Source: Phanerochaete sordida
Lineage: Eukaryota; Basidiomycota; Agaricomycetes; Polyporales; Phanerochaetaceae
Length of the DNA: 64,000 nucleotides
Assembly: GCA_019973155.2 (NCBI GenBank)
Contig: BPQB01000042.1
Span: 186,001-250,000 of the forward strand
Reading direction: 5' to 3'
The position numbers were made by a program, and so were the translations under genes. The number at the start of each line of letters is the position of its first letter. Position 1 is the stretch's first letter. The notes under the pieces were generated by a model. It was not told the origin of the DNA, searched no databases, and saw only the letters and a program-made list of their open reading frames with translations. Positions 1 through 11,242 of this stretch are shown here, in pieces.

Positions 1-342
1 CGAAGGTCTCCAGGACGGTCGTGGCCTCCGTGCCCTCGCATCACTTGTCTGCGGGCCGCCACTGGTGGCTCCGCAGTGGGCTCGCTAAGGGCGGTGCGAC
101 GAGCCACCGTGACTTCATACAGGAACGCGGGGAGCAGATGCCCTCCTACAAATGCGCGCGGCCCGCGAGGCTCAAAGGGCAGCATGAATTGCGAGCACCT
201 TCCCGCCAGCCGAGTATTGACCGCGTCGATGACTTCCGTACCACACCTGAACATGTCCTTCCGAAGAAACGACAGTACCGGTATAAAGCAGCGTGCATGT
301 ACCCGCCCTCTGCCTCTGCACACGCCGATCTGATCACTCGCC
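1..342. other. Left-edge intergenic / promoter of the CE16 gene
   Basis: No credible gene is seen. Short open frames occur on both strands but resemble no family. The right part holds the TATA box of the next gene. Confidence 0.4.
282..287 (+). promoter_or_regulatory. TATA box of the CE16 esterase gene
   Basis: TATAAA lies 61 nt before the ATG that opens a signal peptide, a normal distance for a fungal core promoter. Confidence 0.5.
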
Positions 343-1971
343 ATGAAGCTTGCGCTGAGCTTGACTTTGTCTGCACTGCTGGCTTATGCTACCGCCCAGC
401 AGGGCGAATGGCAGCAATGTGAAGCATTTTTGTGTATATGTTGGAGTATATGTCTCGTACTGACATCTCCTCCTAGGCGGCGGCATTGGCTGGACCGGCG
501 CGACAAGCTGCGTCTCCGGGTACGTGGATTCTAGCTGGACGCTTTCACAGGAGACATTGCTAAGAAACTGGCTGAATCAGTACCGTCTGCACAAAACAAA
601 ATGACTGTGCGTACTCATTTCCTGGCCTCCGTGTCTACATATCGCGACGTTGACTGTGTTCATAAAAGACTACTCCCAATGCCTCCCTGGCACTGCTGTA
701 ACGGCTTCCTCGTCTTCCTCGTCGCGGACCTCGAGCATCTCGTCCGTTCCGCCGTCGCAACCTACTTCTCCTGTGAACGCGAAGACCAACTTCTGGTTCA
801 GCTTGTGAGTTTTACAGTGTGAGTGATCAGGAAACTGGACTTACAGCCCTCGAAGCGGGGACTCCTACACCCAGACAGGCTTCGTAGATACCGACACGCT
901 CCCCGCGGTCGGCAACCCCCTGGGAAACCCGCCCTTCCCGGTGCGCTCCACGGCCGCAGCTCCCAGGTCGAACGCTGACGCGCCTTAGGGCTACACCGCG
1001 GTCGGCGGCACGAACTGGATCGACGAGATCACGGTCAAATACAACAATTCGCTCGTACTGACGTACAATTACGCGTACGGCGGCGCGACGATCGACGCGT
1101 CCCTCGTCGCACCGTACGAGCCGACCGTGCTGTCGCTCACGGACCAGGTGAACGACTTCCTCTCGAGCCCGGTCGTGAGCAAGCCGGCGACCGCGCCGTG
1201 GACGAGCGCGAACGCGATGTTCTCGTTCTGGATCGGCATCAACGACATCGGCAACTCGTACTATCAGAGCGGGTCGCGCGACGCGTGGGTGGTTTCCTGG
1301 CCTCGATTTCGCGGTGACTGAGCGCAAAGTCGTGCAGCTTCTCCGACACTTTGCTCAATGCGTACTTTGCTCTGGTCGATAAACTCGTAAGCCATCGCCA
1401 TAGGATCCGTTGCCGGAGTTACTCACCTTTCAATGATTGTAGCTGTAAGCTGCTTACGAACCATGTGCGCGCATGTCTGCCTCGACTCACCGCATATCGT
1501 TCAGCGCTGTCGGCGCGAAGAATTTCCTGTTCATAAACGTGCCGCCAATTGACCGGTCCCCTTTGGTGGGCACAACCATAGGTCTACTAGGGGTTAGCCA
1601 CTCACTCTGGCCTAGATGGTCTCGCAAGGTGCATCTGCGCAGTCCCTCGAGGCCTCCGTCATCGCAGGCTTCAACGCCAAGCTGGCGCAGCGCGCGCAGT
1701 GGCTGCAGGGTAACAACACCGGGGTATGTGCATATCATCAAAGGGCAAAACGCAGCTCACCCTCGCCCGATCACAGGTCACGACTTGGCTCTGGGACTCG
1801 AACGCGGCGTTCACGACCGTGCTCAACAACCCGACGGCGTACGGCTTCGTTGACAATATCTCGTACGGCAACACGGGCGACTTCTGGGGCAACAACTACC
1901 ACTCCTCGAGCGCCGCACAGGAGATTTGGGCGCAGGACGTCGCGAAGGTGTTAGCGAACACGATCTGGTAG
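343..1971 (+). CDS. CBM1-linked carbohydrate esterase family 16 (GDSL-type acetylesterase), secreted
   Basis: A multi-exon gene for a secreted acetylesterase acting on plant cell-wall polysaccharide. Exon 1 encodes a signal peptide (MKLALSLTLSALLAYATA) and the start of a CBM1 cellulose-binding domain (QQGEWQQC, continuing GGIGWTGATSCVSG after an intron near 420-477). The last CBM1 part (DYSQCLPGT, near 675) leads into a Ser/Thr linker. The esterase follows: SGDSYTQTGF (GDSL block I, near 850-890), FWIGINDIG (block III, near 1231-1254) and a C-terminal GNNYHSSSAA block (near 1890) carrying the catalytic-type His. The stop at 1971 closes a frame ending ANTIW. The CBM1-linker-CE16 order is known from wood-decay fungi. 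Oddities: I could not place the third CBM1 Cys, and the usual Asp three residues before the His reads Asn. Internal intron borders are approximate. Its 3' end converges with TIM50. Confidence 0.85.
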
Positions 1972-2125
1972 AGCAAACAGGGCTGTATTTGCTGGTAGCA
2001 TTAGGGCGCAATACAGTAGGCATACGAGTGCGCTCGACCGCAGGCGCCGGCGGCACACACGGGAGCAGGACTCGGCGCGGGGCATCGGGTGAGTGGGGGT
2101 TCTGACGGAGCGATACGCGAGTGAT

Positions 2126-3948
2126 CTATGCGCTCGTCGCGGTAGGCTGGTTTTGTGCGGGAGGTTGACCTGGTTGCGGCTGGCCGGGCTGTGGTGGCTG
2201 AGTGAATGCACTGATCGCGCCCCAGAAGGTGCTGGGCATCTGTTTCTCGTAGGCCTCCTGCTCCTCCTTGAGAAGTCGGTCGAAGTGTGCCTTGTTTGCC
2301 GCAATGTACGCCTGCTCCTCGCGGTAGTTCGCCTGGGCCTCGCGGCGCTTCTGCTCAAGGTATGTCGGCGGAACAGGGGAGTCGTCCTTCTGCTCAGCAT
2401 AAACGAACCCCGAATGAGCACACTGACCGATGGGAACAGATGCAGCGACGTACCTGAGAGCCACCGAATAGGCTGCTGAAGGTGAATCCACTCGACGCCA
2501 GATTCTTGCGGCTATGCTGCCACTCCTCGATATGCCTCTGCTTTGCCTCGGCTTCGGTCTTGGCATATTCAATCGGGATATCCTTTCCTTGGTACTTGGT
2601 CAAGATTGGACGAACATCTTGAGGCTTGTAGATGGCGATAGCTAGGTGAGATCGACAGTCAGTACACAATCATTTATCAGATGGGAAGAGCACGTACATT
2701 CAAGGAACGGAATGATAGAGACTAGTCCCTTATCCCCTGGCTGACCAGTCCACTTGGGCAAAACGATGGCATTTTCTGGCTGAGCAGAGACATGCTCTGG
2801 ATGGGTGTCGATGATAATAACCTTCGACAAGTCCCGGTTCAGGTACGAGAGGTCCTGTGGTGTAGACCCTTCAGTTTGACCCACGTCTGTGCTATGGCGA
2901 GAACAAACCTTGACGGGCTGGCCGTTGATAGACTTCGTTGCGTCACGGAAGAGCTTGTATGCGATGAAGAACTGGTATGGGTCCAGCTTCTCGATAATCG
3001 GCATAGCAGTCTAGGGCACAAAGGGTGAGCATGGAAATAAGGGGTAAAGAAGGTCTCAGCTCACGTAGTGGTACTGAGTGGTGAAGATGACGATCTCATA
3101 AAACTGCGAAAGATAGGCCAAGAAGTAGTCGACACCAGGACGCTTGGCCGTTCTCCAGCCGTGCTGACGCTGAGAAAAGGTGAGCACGAAGTTGACTGGT
3201 TTGGAAATATGATCACTCACATCCCATGTCGACGTGACTAGGAGGTCATCAACGGAAATAAGCAGAGTGAACGGCTTTTGGTGCGGAGGAGGAAGCGGTG
3301 GTGGCAGAAGCTCATTCCACAAAGGTTCGGTGAAAGTCTACATGAACGCGATAAGTGATCGCGTCTCGCGAGAGGAACCGGTTTAACGGCGGGGAGGAGA
3401 AACTTACGCCGAACAGGCCCTTGAAGCGTGCTTGCGTCCTGCCCCACCGAGTATCGGGCGCGTCTTCGCGCCTCTGCATCGGAGGTGTATCAATAGTCTG
3501 GCACGAGGCACAGATACATGTCACGCACCATACGCATCTCCCTGAGTTCATCATCCTCCCACTCCCTACCAGAATGCCATGCACCCGCAGCAGCACCGAA
3601 GACCATAATACCGGCGGATATACGGCCCCAGAATCGACGCTTGCGCTCGATGCTGGACAAAGAGTCCTTGGAGGACTTGGCACCTGTCCGCTCGCGGTGC
3701 GGCTCCTCTCCAGGCGCGAAGTCAAGACTCGGGAGCGCAGAAACGGAAGGGTCATCCGCCTTCACCTGCTCCGAGGTAGCCTCTGGCTGCTCAGCGGCCG
3801 CCGCATTGTCTTGAGGTGCGGACGAAGGTGCGTCCCGCTTGGGCTGAGGAGCATTTGGCGATGTTGGCGGCTTCGTGGCGAAGGACCGCACGGAACTGTT
3901 GACCAGGCTTCGCCGCGCGGCTGCGCGAACGAAGAGTGCTGGGATCAT
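2126..3948 (-). CDS. TIM50: Mitochondrial import inner membrane translocase subunit TIM50
   Basis: The receptor of the TIM23 complex, which takes presequence proteins from the TOM channel in the intermembrane space. The N-terminus ([20 protein letters not shown]) is Arg-rich and mitochondrial in type. A linker and one membrane span follow ([16 protein letters not shown], near residues 113-128), then the FCP1-like domain: [73 protein letters not shown] and FGGSQ. The C-terminal tail is Gln/Pro-rich. The DxDx phosphatase signature is degenerate (SVDD), as expected for a non-catalytic TIM50. Introns are about 50-60 nt, for example between TSTWD and RQHGW. The stop is at 2126-2128. It is divergent from the MFS transporter across 1.1 kb. 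Confidence 0.95.
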
Positions 3949-5081
3949 TTTAACTCTCGAGCGGAGGCTGCGAGGCAGGAGGGTGGAGGTTCAGTCTCGG
4001 AGAGAACGTTCGGATATGATGCCATTATTTTGGTCATTCGGATAACCCCGGCTCGACTTTGCTGATAAGTACTTAACTGCAAGCATACAAATAACTCTTC
4101 CCCAAACCGCGCCATGCTACGCACATCTTGCCCACGAATAACACCCTTCCGCCGTCAGACAAGCGGTTCGCATGGACAGCGCAATATTTGGCTCACCAGT
4201 CAGAAGCCGCAGTATCTGCCAGACCTGCTTATATCCATGAAGGCCCTATCTCCATACTCCGGCCAGAGGCTTGGCACAGGTCGTCCTGAGGCATCTCCAA
4301 ACTACTGAACTCCCCCTACCAGGCCTCCGACACAATATGCTCATAATCACGCTCTTATACGTGACGAGAGCCCGAGAGCTTAGGTGGAAACCATCACCTC
4401 CGCCGCAGTATCATTTTCGGGGCTGTGGCTTGATTCACCCTGGTATTGAGGCCTAAGGCCTAAGGAGCGGCAAGTAGCACGCGGAGTAGCAAGCCCATGT
4501 GGACACCAAGCCAGTATGCACCCCTTCCCAACAGCCCTGCGAGGCCGAGGCTTCTTCAGCCGCGTAACAAGCGTCGGCATCGTATCTGCAAGTTACGTAC
4601 ATACCTTCCACTGACGCCAACGTTCGTTAGCCTTTCGGACGAGCAGGAGCAACGCCCATGGCTAGCGTCAGGTCCACACTGTATTGTATGTCTCATTTGG
4701 CCCGACCGATTCCGCTTTAAAGGCTGTTCTCTCATGAAAATGCTCATCGTGACCTTCGTCTGCGACAGACCGAGGCCACTCGCCAAAGCTCACTCAATGT
4801 GGTTCTCCCTGACTCGTCTGCCGGGCGTAGCGGTTCGGTCAACCATCCGACTCACGCCAGAGTCGAGGTCACCGGCCTCTGCCCCTCTGCGCTGTTGCAG
4901 CCAATCGGGGCTGCTCGATCATATGCAGGTGGCAAGCTCCGTCGACGGTCACGTCGAGAATGTGTAATAGTCGAGCCAGTCCGCTCCGGATTGGAGAAGG
5001 TCTGGCCAGGGGGAAAATAATTTTAAAAGACCTACAAGATCATCCAACGGCGACACTCTCCGCCCCGTCTCTCATCCAGTC
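3949..5081. other. Intergenic region between divergent TIM50 and MFS genes
   Basis: Several short open frames lie on both strands (for example 4497-4967 +), but none has recognisable homology, a conserved splice pattern or a clear promoter. It probably holds the two divergent promoters and possibly an unrecognised remnant near 4.5-4.9 kb. Confidence 0.4.
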
Positions 5082-6940
5082 ATGGAGTCCATCGAGCTCC
5101 GCACGTACACTGAAGTCCACGATCCTTACGACTCAGATAAAGCCACGCTTGCAGACGTGCTCGGCACGTCAAAAGGCGATCATGAGCAGGGACAACTCGA
5201 CGAGCTGCCCTCCAATGGCTTGTACACCGCGGGAGCCTTGCCCGAAGAGCAGGCCATAAGCATGGACGCGCTCGTAAACGAGACGCGTCTTGCACCGGTA
5301 GATCGGGGGTTCTCCGCATGGGCGATGGTAAGTCTGATCATCCCTCGACTCCTACGGCCCCACACTAACCAACGAGTGTAGCTCGTCGCGTCCTGTGTGG
5401 TGGAACTCTTTGTATGGGGATTCCCTAACTCGTCGGGTGTACTCCTGGCGGCATACCTCAAGGATCCGCTCTACAGTTCGCAGAAGCACGCGACGTCCAT
5501 TCTTCCTTTGGTCGGTACGCTTTGCACGGGTATCATGTATTGCTCAGGTATTCTCATCGCGTCTCTCCGCATTTCGATGTATATATGCTAATCCCGTGTG
5601 GTAGGTCTGGTGGTTTATCCCTCGATGCACTATTACCCGCGTCTGCGCAGGATATACACCTGGTCTGGAACTGTCATCTGTTTTGTCAGCTTGCTCGCCG
5701 CAAGCTTCACAAGAAATGTTGGTTTAATACACATTATGAAGATTCTCAGCTGAATTATCAGTCCAGGTGACGATGCTGATTGCCTTGCAAGGGGTCACAT
5801 TCGCAATCGGTGGTTGTACGTCGCATTTTCTCCTGTGTCATGGAAATATTTTCTAATCAGCCTTAGCCCTTGTTTACGCCCCAGTCATCTCCTACATGTC
5901 CGAATGGTTCGTGCAGCGGCGCGGCATGGCGAATGGTATCCTGGTCGCAGGTATAGCCTATCTACTCCCCTCAAACTAGGTTTAACTGACCTGGCATGTA
6001 GGCGACAACCTTGGTGGCGTGCTCTTCCCTATTATCATGCCGGCCCTTATCTCGCGCTTCGGCATCATGGTGACCACGCGCATCTACGCCATCGCGCTCC
6101 TGGTGTGTCTCCTGCCCGCGCTGCCCTTCATGAAGGCGCGCCTTCCCGAGACGCGTGTGCACGGCCCCGCGCCGCGCTCGCACCCACGCCCGTGGATGCG
6201 CGACCGCGCGTTCTGGTTCTTCATCACGATCAACACGCTTCAGGGCTTCGCGCACTTCGTGCCGCTGACCTGGCTGCCCAGTGCGTCCCCCTCTTCCCCG
6301 TCCTGCGCCGCGCTGACCATGCCGCGTCGCCCACAGCGTTCGCGACCGCGCTCGGGCTCACGACGGGGCAGGCGTCGCTCGCGCTGACGCTCGTGAACGC
6401 GGCGAGCATCTTCGCGGGCTTCGGCATGGGCTGGCTCAGCGACCGCTACAACGTGTGGGCGCTCGCGGTCTCGTCGCTGCTGCTCACGTCGCTCGCGACG
6501 TTCGTGCTCTGGGGCGTGCTCTCGTACTCGCTCGCGGGCATCCTCGCGTACGGCGTCGCGTACGGGAGCACCGCGGGCTGCTGGTCCAGCATGTGGAACG
6601 GGTTCGTCCGCCCCGTCGCCAGTACGTCGTTTTTCATCTCGGGACTTGTTTGTGTGTGCTGAAGATGCGTGCAGAGGACGACCCGTCGCTCGCGACGACG
6701 ATGTTCAGCATCCTTCTGCTGACCCGTGGCGTCGGTAACATCCTCTCCACGCCGATCTCGACCACCCTCCAGCACACCAAACTCGCCATTGCGCATGGGA
6801 ATGGGTCTACGAAGACTGGCTTTGCTGTCGACGACGGCCGGTACAATGCAGTGATCATTTATGCGGGAACATGCTTTGCTGGTGCGGCCGTCGTCGCGGC
6901 TCTGGGCTGGTCTCTGGACAGGAAACGCAATGTGCATTGA
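5082..6940 (+). CDS. Major facilitator superfamily transporter, monocarboxylate-permease (MCT/MCH) type
   Basis: A plasma-membrane or organellar secondary transporter. About 80 hydrophilic residues precede membrane segment 1, whose neighbourhood reads GFSAWAMLVASCVVELFVWG and VWGFPNSSGV, as in fungal monocarboxylate transporter homologues. Further blocks are GTLCTGIMYCSGL, FAIGGSLVYAPVISYMSEWF with QRRGMANGI (MFS loop 4-5), GDNLGGVLFPIIMP, WFFITINTLQG, GFGMGWLSDRYN (MFS loop between TM8 and TM9), ILAYGVAYGSTAGCWSSMWN and TRGVGNILSTP. The protein ends LDRKRNVH. Roughly eight introns of ~50 nt break it. MCT-like fungal proteins are diverse and often of unknown substrate, so none is assigned. 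It converges with the SLC35F-like gene, whose stop is 120 nt away. Confidence 0.85.
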
Positions 6941-7060
6941 AGGCGACATTTTTCTCATGCGTAGAATTTCCGGTTAATGTGGCGTATTAAATAGTGTCCG
7001 TCTCATGTATCATAAAGGTCGAAAAGCAAAATATGACGGCATGCGATATGTCCCTATGGT

Positions 7061-8592
7061 CTACTCCTCCTCCTGCATGCTCCGATCGCCCATTTCCATG
7101 GTCTCTTCGTCTGTGGACTGCTGGGGAAGTCCCCTGCCCTTCTCGTGCTCGGCCTCCTTGCGCGTGTCGAGCCCGAGCACGCCGAAGCTCGCGAGGACGA
7201 CGACGCACCCGAGGATCGCGAGCACGCTCACCGCGCCGTGCAGCACGAAGTCGCCCACGATCGCAAGCGGCATCGTGAGCGACTGCCCGACGCTCGCGAC
7301 GACCGGCGTCGTCTTCATCATCGCGACGACCCAGAGCACGTCCGCGACGACCGTCGTCGCGACCTGCGCCGCGCATCAGCACCGCCGCGCACCCGCATGA
7401 AACGCAACGCACCCCGGCAGCGATGACGAGCGCGACGTGCGCGCCCGGCCACGCGAGGCGCTCGGCGCCGACCAGGTGCAGCAGCAGCCCGACGGGGAGC
7501 ATGCCCACGGCGTTGAGCGCGCCCATGAGCCCGAAGAACAGCCGCATGTCGACGCGCGCCTCGTCGCGCACGCGCCGCTTGAAGAGCACCATGTAGAGCG
7601 CGCAGATGAGGGCGCCGAGGAGCGCGATGGCGTCGCCGAGCACGGGCGCGGGGTCTGTGTGCGCGGCGGGCGCTGCCGCAGGTGTGCCGCTGGAGGAGCC
7701 GTCGGAGACGGAGACGAGTACGACGCCGACGAAGCTAGGGCACGGAAGCGGGGTGAGGCGGGGTGTGGGAGGTGCGAGCGCAGGGCGCACCTTGTGGCGA
7801 CGGCGAGGACCTTGACGGGGGTCAAGGCCTCGATGCGGAACAGGCGGCCAAGCACCAACGTCCAGATCCCTGCAGGGACGGGCTCAGTCAGCACGACGAT
7901 ACTCGGTAGTTTCATAGCGTGCATACCGACTGTGCTTCCAAGGATCGTTGAGCTGGTAACGCTAGTCAGACTCAGCGATGCGAATAAGGCCCAATTGAGT
8001 AAAAAGTAGGGGATGGCGAAGGTGAGGGCCAGCTTGAAGGTTTCCTTCGGGGTGTACGGATGGCTACCTGGAGACTTTGCTATTGGCTCAGTCACTCACG
8101 AAGCATGCTACGTGAGGTGGACCCTACCAAAGATCCCTCTTTGTCATCGGTAGGAAGTGACTGGTAGTCGCCATGAGGCCTATATGCGCATAAGCTTGAA
8201 CGGAACACCGTAGGGTCTCGAATCTCGGACGTACTTGGCTCTACCACCCCACACGTGGATGCCGTACTTTTGCAGAACATGCTTTATTGCATATGGGACG
8301 AGATAGACCACAAAGCTCGACGCGTTCAGGTACGTTACCCTGGAGGTATGAGGCCCTTTAATCCCGCACAACACACGCACTCCGCTCCGCGCTTTGCTCA
8401 CCAGAAGGGCTTCCGGAACCCGGTGTCGTATGCATCCTGGGCGAAGCTCACAGCACGGCAAAGGGCGCAGGGTCTAAGAAGGCTTACCTGCGCGACAAAG
8501 TTTCCGACGGTCCAGAGGGAGACGACCACGAGCAAAATGAGGATTCCGAGCGTGTAGTCGCTGGGCCATCTTTTGCCTGGTGTGAGGTTCAT
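7061..8592 (-). CDS. SLC35F5 / EamA drug-metabolite superfamily transporter
   Basis: A polytopic membrane transporter of the DMT superfamily, close to fungal vacuolar or thiamine-repressible THI74/YML018C-type proteins and animal SLC35F5. Starting at MNLTPGKRWPSDYTLG, segments seen in order are LILLVVVSLWTVGNFVAQ, VTYLNASSFVVYLVPYA, LTFAIPYFLLNWALFASLSL, STILGSTVGMHA, a long loop ending LGDAIALLGALICALYMVLF, FFGLMGALNAVGMLPVGLLL, and DVLWVVAMMKTTPVVASVG followed by LTMPLAIVGDFVLHG. The tail is acidic and hydrophilic, ending SMQEEE. These blocks match the family order (NASSFVVYL, then the xVAMMKTxPxVxxVGxSLTxPLA signature). Introns include one near 7334-7384 inside the penultimate block. The substrate cannot be read from sequence. 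Confidence 0.82.
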
Positions 8593-9302
8593 CTGACAGT
8601 GCGTGGGTACCCGTCCGTGGCATGCAGGCCTATATGGACGATTTCTGGAGCTCGATAGGCGTGAGACTGGTCGTTGGAGTTAGAGATGTATGAAACTGTA
8701 CGCGGCGGCAATGCGGGTGTCAATCGGGGCATGGAACATGATCTGCTCGCTGGCAACGGCAACGTCCAGCGCAGACCTCGTGTTCGCCATCTACGATGGT
8801 CTGGGCATGAAGCACACGATGCCGGCAAGCATGACATGGAGAGTCGTGTTCAACTGAGGGCTTGCAGGACCTAGTCGGCGATCTCAGGGCTACGTTGGAC
8901 GCGCGCCGTCTTGGCGACAGCGGGAGTTCGGCGCCTCAAGAAATTCAAGTCTTGTGCGTCCAAGAAACATCGAGGATATGATCTGAAGCAAGTGATGATG
9001 ACGGCGAAGATAGAATAAAATATCGCCGAGACAGCGTTGCGAGGACGACTTGCCGAGGCGCCTCAAAGTCCCCGGCATCTGGATATGGCGAGGCGGATCA
9101 GCGAATAAATCGTCCTCGACATCAGAATTTGGGATTGCAACGCTCTTGTTCCTGACTCTCATCTCCGCCTCCTCCTCCTCCCCCCTTCCCTTCCTCCTCA
9201 GCTCGTCCACAGAAGCTTTCGAGCTTGGGACCCTGTCTTTCGTTTAAAACGACCCTCGCTTCACCACATTCTTTGGCTCGCCAGCATCCGAAATCCCCCA
9301 AG
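8593..9302. other. Intergenic region between divergent transporter and Tos1-like genes
   Basis: No gene recognised. A pyrimidine-rich block lies at about 9165-9205, some 100 nt before the Tos1-like ATG, as is common in strong fungal promoters. Small open frames here are not conserved in type. Confidence 0.4.
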
Positions 9303-10485
9303 ATGTTCGCCCCCGTCGCCCTTTCCCTCGCGTCCCTCTTCGCCGGCGCGCACGCCATCACGCCAGACAACCTCGTCTCCGCCTCGCTGACCGGCGCGCT
9401 CAGCGCCCTCCGTTACAGCGGCGTCGGTGGAAGCGGTTCCTACAACCAGGTCACCAACATGATCGCGGGTGAATGGCCCAGCTGCACCGCCAACCCCTCC
9501 TGCATCACGGCCCCCAAGGCTGTCTCTGGCAACCTCGCCCCCTTTGACGAGGACATCACCTTCGTCATGCGCGGTCCCATGCAGCTCTACAACATCGCCG
9601 TTTACCAGCCCGGCAACACCACCGCCGCGACCTGGAAGCGCGTGAGTTCCTGGACTCCCAACCAGCAGCCCGACAACATGGTCTTCATGGCCAACGCCGG
9701 CGGAGGCGCGTCCGGAGAGTGGTCCAGTAAGTGTCGTCTCGCGTCGCTGCGCAAACACAGCGACTGATCAGCCGCGCTACAGTCTGCGGCGGGGCCAGCC
9801 AGGCCTACGTCGGCGGCGACTTCTCGACTGCAGTCGCGACGCCCAACGAGCAGCTCTACTCCGGCTCGCTCCCCTCCGGCAAGGAAGTCGTAAGTGTCGT
9901 TCATCCGCGTCGGTCGCGACACTCGCTAACGCGTGCCCGAAATAGAACATCATGACCGCGACGACCTGCCAGGAGGGCGGCTGCGACGGCTTCTTCCGCG
10001 GCACCGCCAACCAGGGCTGGGCCAGCTCCAAGCTCGCCGTCTTCGAGTTTGAGATGCCCGACGACCCCCAGAGCCTGCCCGCGCTCTGGGCGCTCAACGC
10101 CCAGGTCGTCCGCGCCGCCCAGTACGGCTGCAACTGCCGCGGCATGGGCGGCGACGGCGGCTGCGGCGAGCTCGACATCGCCGAGACGCTCACCGCGAAC
10201 TCGCCCCAGGCGATCACCGAGCTCTACTCCTTCAAGGGCGCCACCGGCTCCGGCGACGGCAACTTCTTCCCCCGCCCCGTCGGCACCAAGGAGACCATCG
10301 CCGTCGTCCTCGACGTCAAGACCGACGCCATCGCCATCGTCCGCCTCACCGACTTCGACTTCACCCAGGCCCAGCTCACGCGCACCATCGTCGACGGCCT
10401 CCTCGGCGCACCCGCGATGCAGGTTCCCTTCGGCACCAACAAGCGCAGGAACGAGCGCCCCCACCCCCTCCGCCGCCGTCACTGA
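9303..10485 (+). CDS. Tos1/YJL171C (PGA52) family cell-wall protein, probable permuted 1,3-beta-glucanase
   Basis: A secreted cell-wall protein. The signal peptide is MFAPVALSLASLFAGAHA. The N-terminal half (DUF2403-like) contains GGSGSYNQVTNM and EDITFVMRGPMQLYNIAVYQ. The C-terminal half (DUF2401-like) contains CDGFFRGTANQGW, KLAVFEFEMPDD, ALWALNAQVVRAAQYG, CNCRGMGGDGGCGELDIAE and a TELYSFKG block. The GELDIAE motif resembles the catalytic box of GH16 glucanases, which is why Tos1 proteins are annotated as probable circularly permuted 1,3-beta-glucanases. Three exons are separated by introns near 9728-9780 and 9890-9945. The C-terminus is short and basic (RPHPLRRRH) instead of a GPI or Ser-rich tail; a missed last splice is possible. 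It probably remodels the wall, as does the GH5 gene at 18 kb. Confidence 0.82.
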
Positions 10486-11242
10486 GCGGTCCCGCACCGA
10501 TCGACTCCCTTCCTCCTCCCCTCGCGTTTAATTTACCCGTATCGTTATCGCGTCGCCGTTGACGGCGGCTCCCGCACCTTCTTTCCCGATGCTGCTGCAT
10601 CCCCCGTCAACGCCACGGCCGTTGCGCTCTCCCGTGCTGGTTCTCGTGCTGCTAGATTTTTTGGGCCTCCGTCCGTTGCTGTAATCGCAAAGCTGTTGTA
10701 CTGCTCTGCTCTTGGGAAATAGAAATGTCTTGTACCCGTACCGTGACTTGCTGTGACACTGCGATGCTGCGAGCAAGATGTATGCGCTCCAAGCTGCACT
10801 CTGCTGTCCTGTTCGAGATTGACGAAAAGTTGATGTCATTCTGTGTCGGTCGTCCGCTGTCCGCGCGACAGCGCAGCGACGCTCGCCATTTAGCAGCAGC
10901 GTTTTGCCTGGTATGGCTCGCGGAGTGTGGCTGCTTTACCACTCGACGTCGAGCACGGTTCACACGGTGGGAGCATATATTGCCTACGTTCTGACCATGC
11001 TGGATCCCGTGACGTGTTGCTTCTGTGTGGGCTACTCGAAGATTTGGCTCTGTGCTTGCGGTTGTTTGCTGGCGTAAATCGAGCAGCGCCGCTAAGCTTT
11101 GTCTCGCTCTCTCCGAAAAGCAAGCGTAATAGACAGACATATAGTAGAGTTTTTATCCAGTTCGCGCAAAGACGCATAGAGAAAGTCTTATGTTCCAACA
11201 GATAGTTGAAGCAACATATGCAATGATATTATTGCCGGGTTT
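10486..11242. other. Intergenic region, Tos1-like 3' flank to repeat element A
   Basis: No gene seen. Minus-strand open frames up to about 160 codons lack splice signals, signal peptides or family motifs, so I treat them as chance. Confidence 0.35.

Noticed and set aside
10652..11140. A 162-codon minus-strand frame
   Set aside because: No promoter, no splice signal, no motif; low-complexity reading in an intergenic region.
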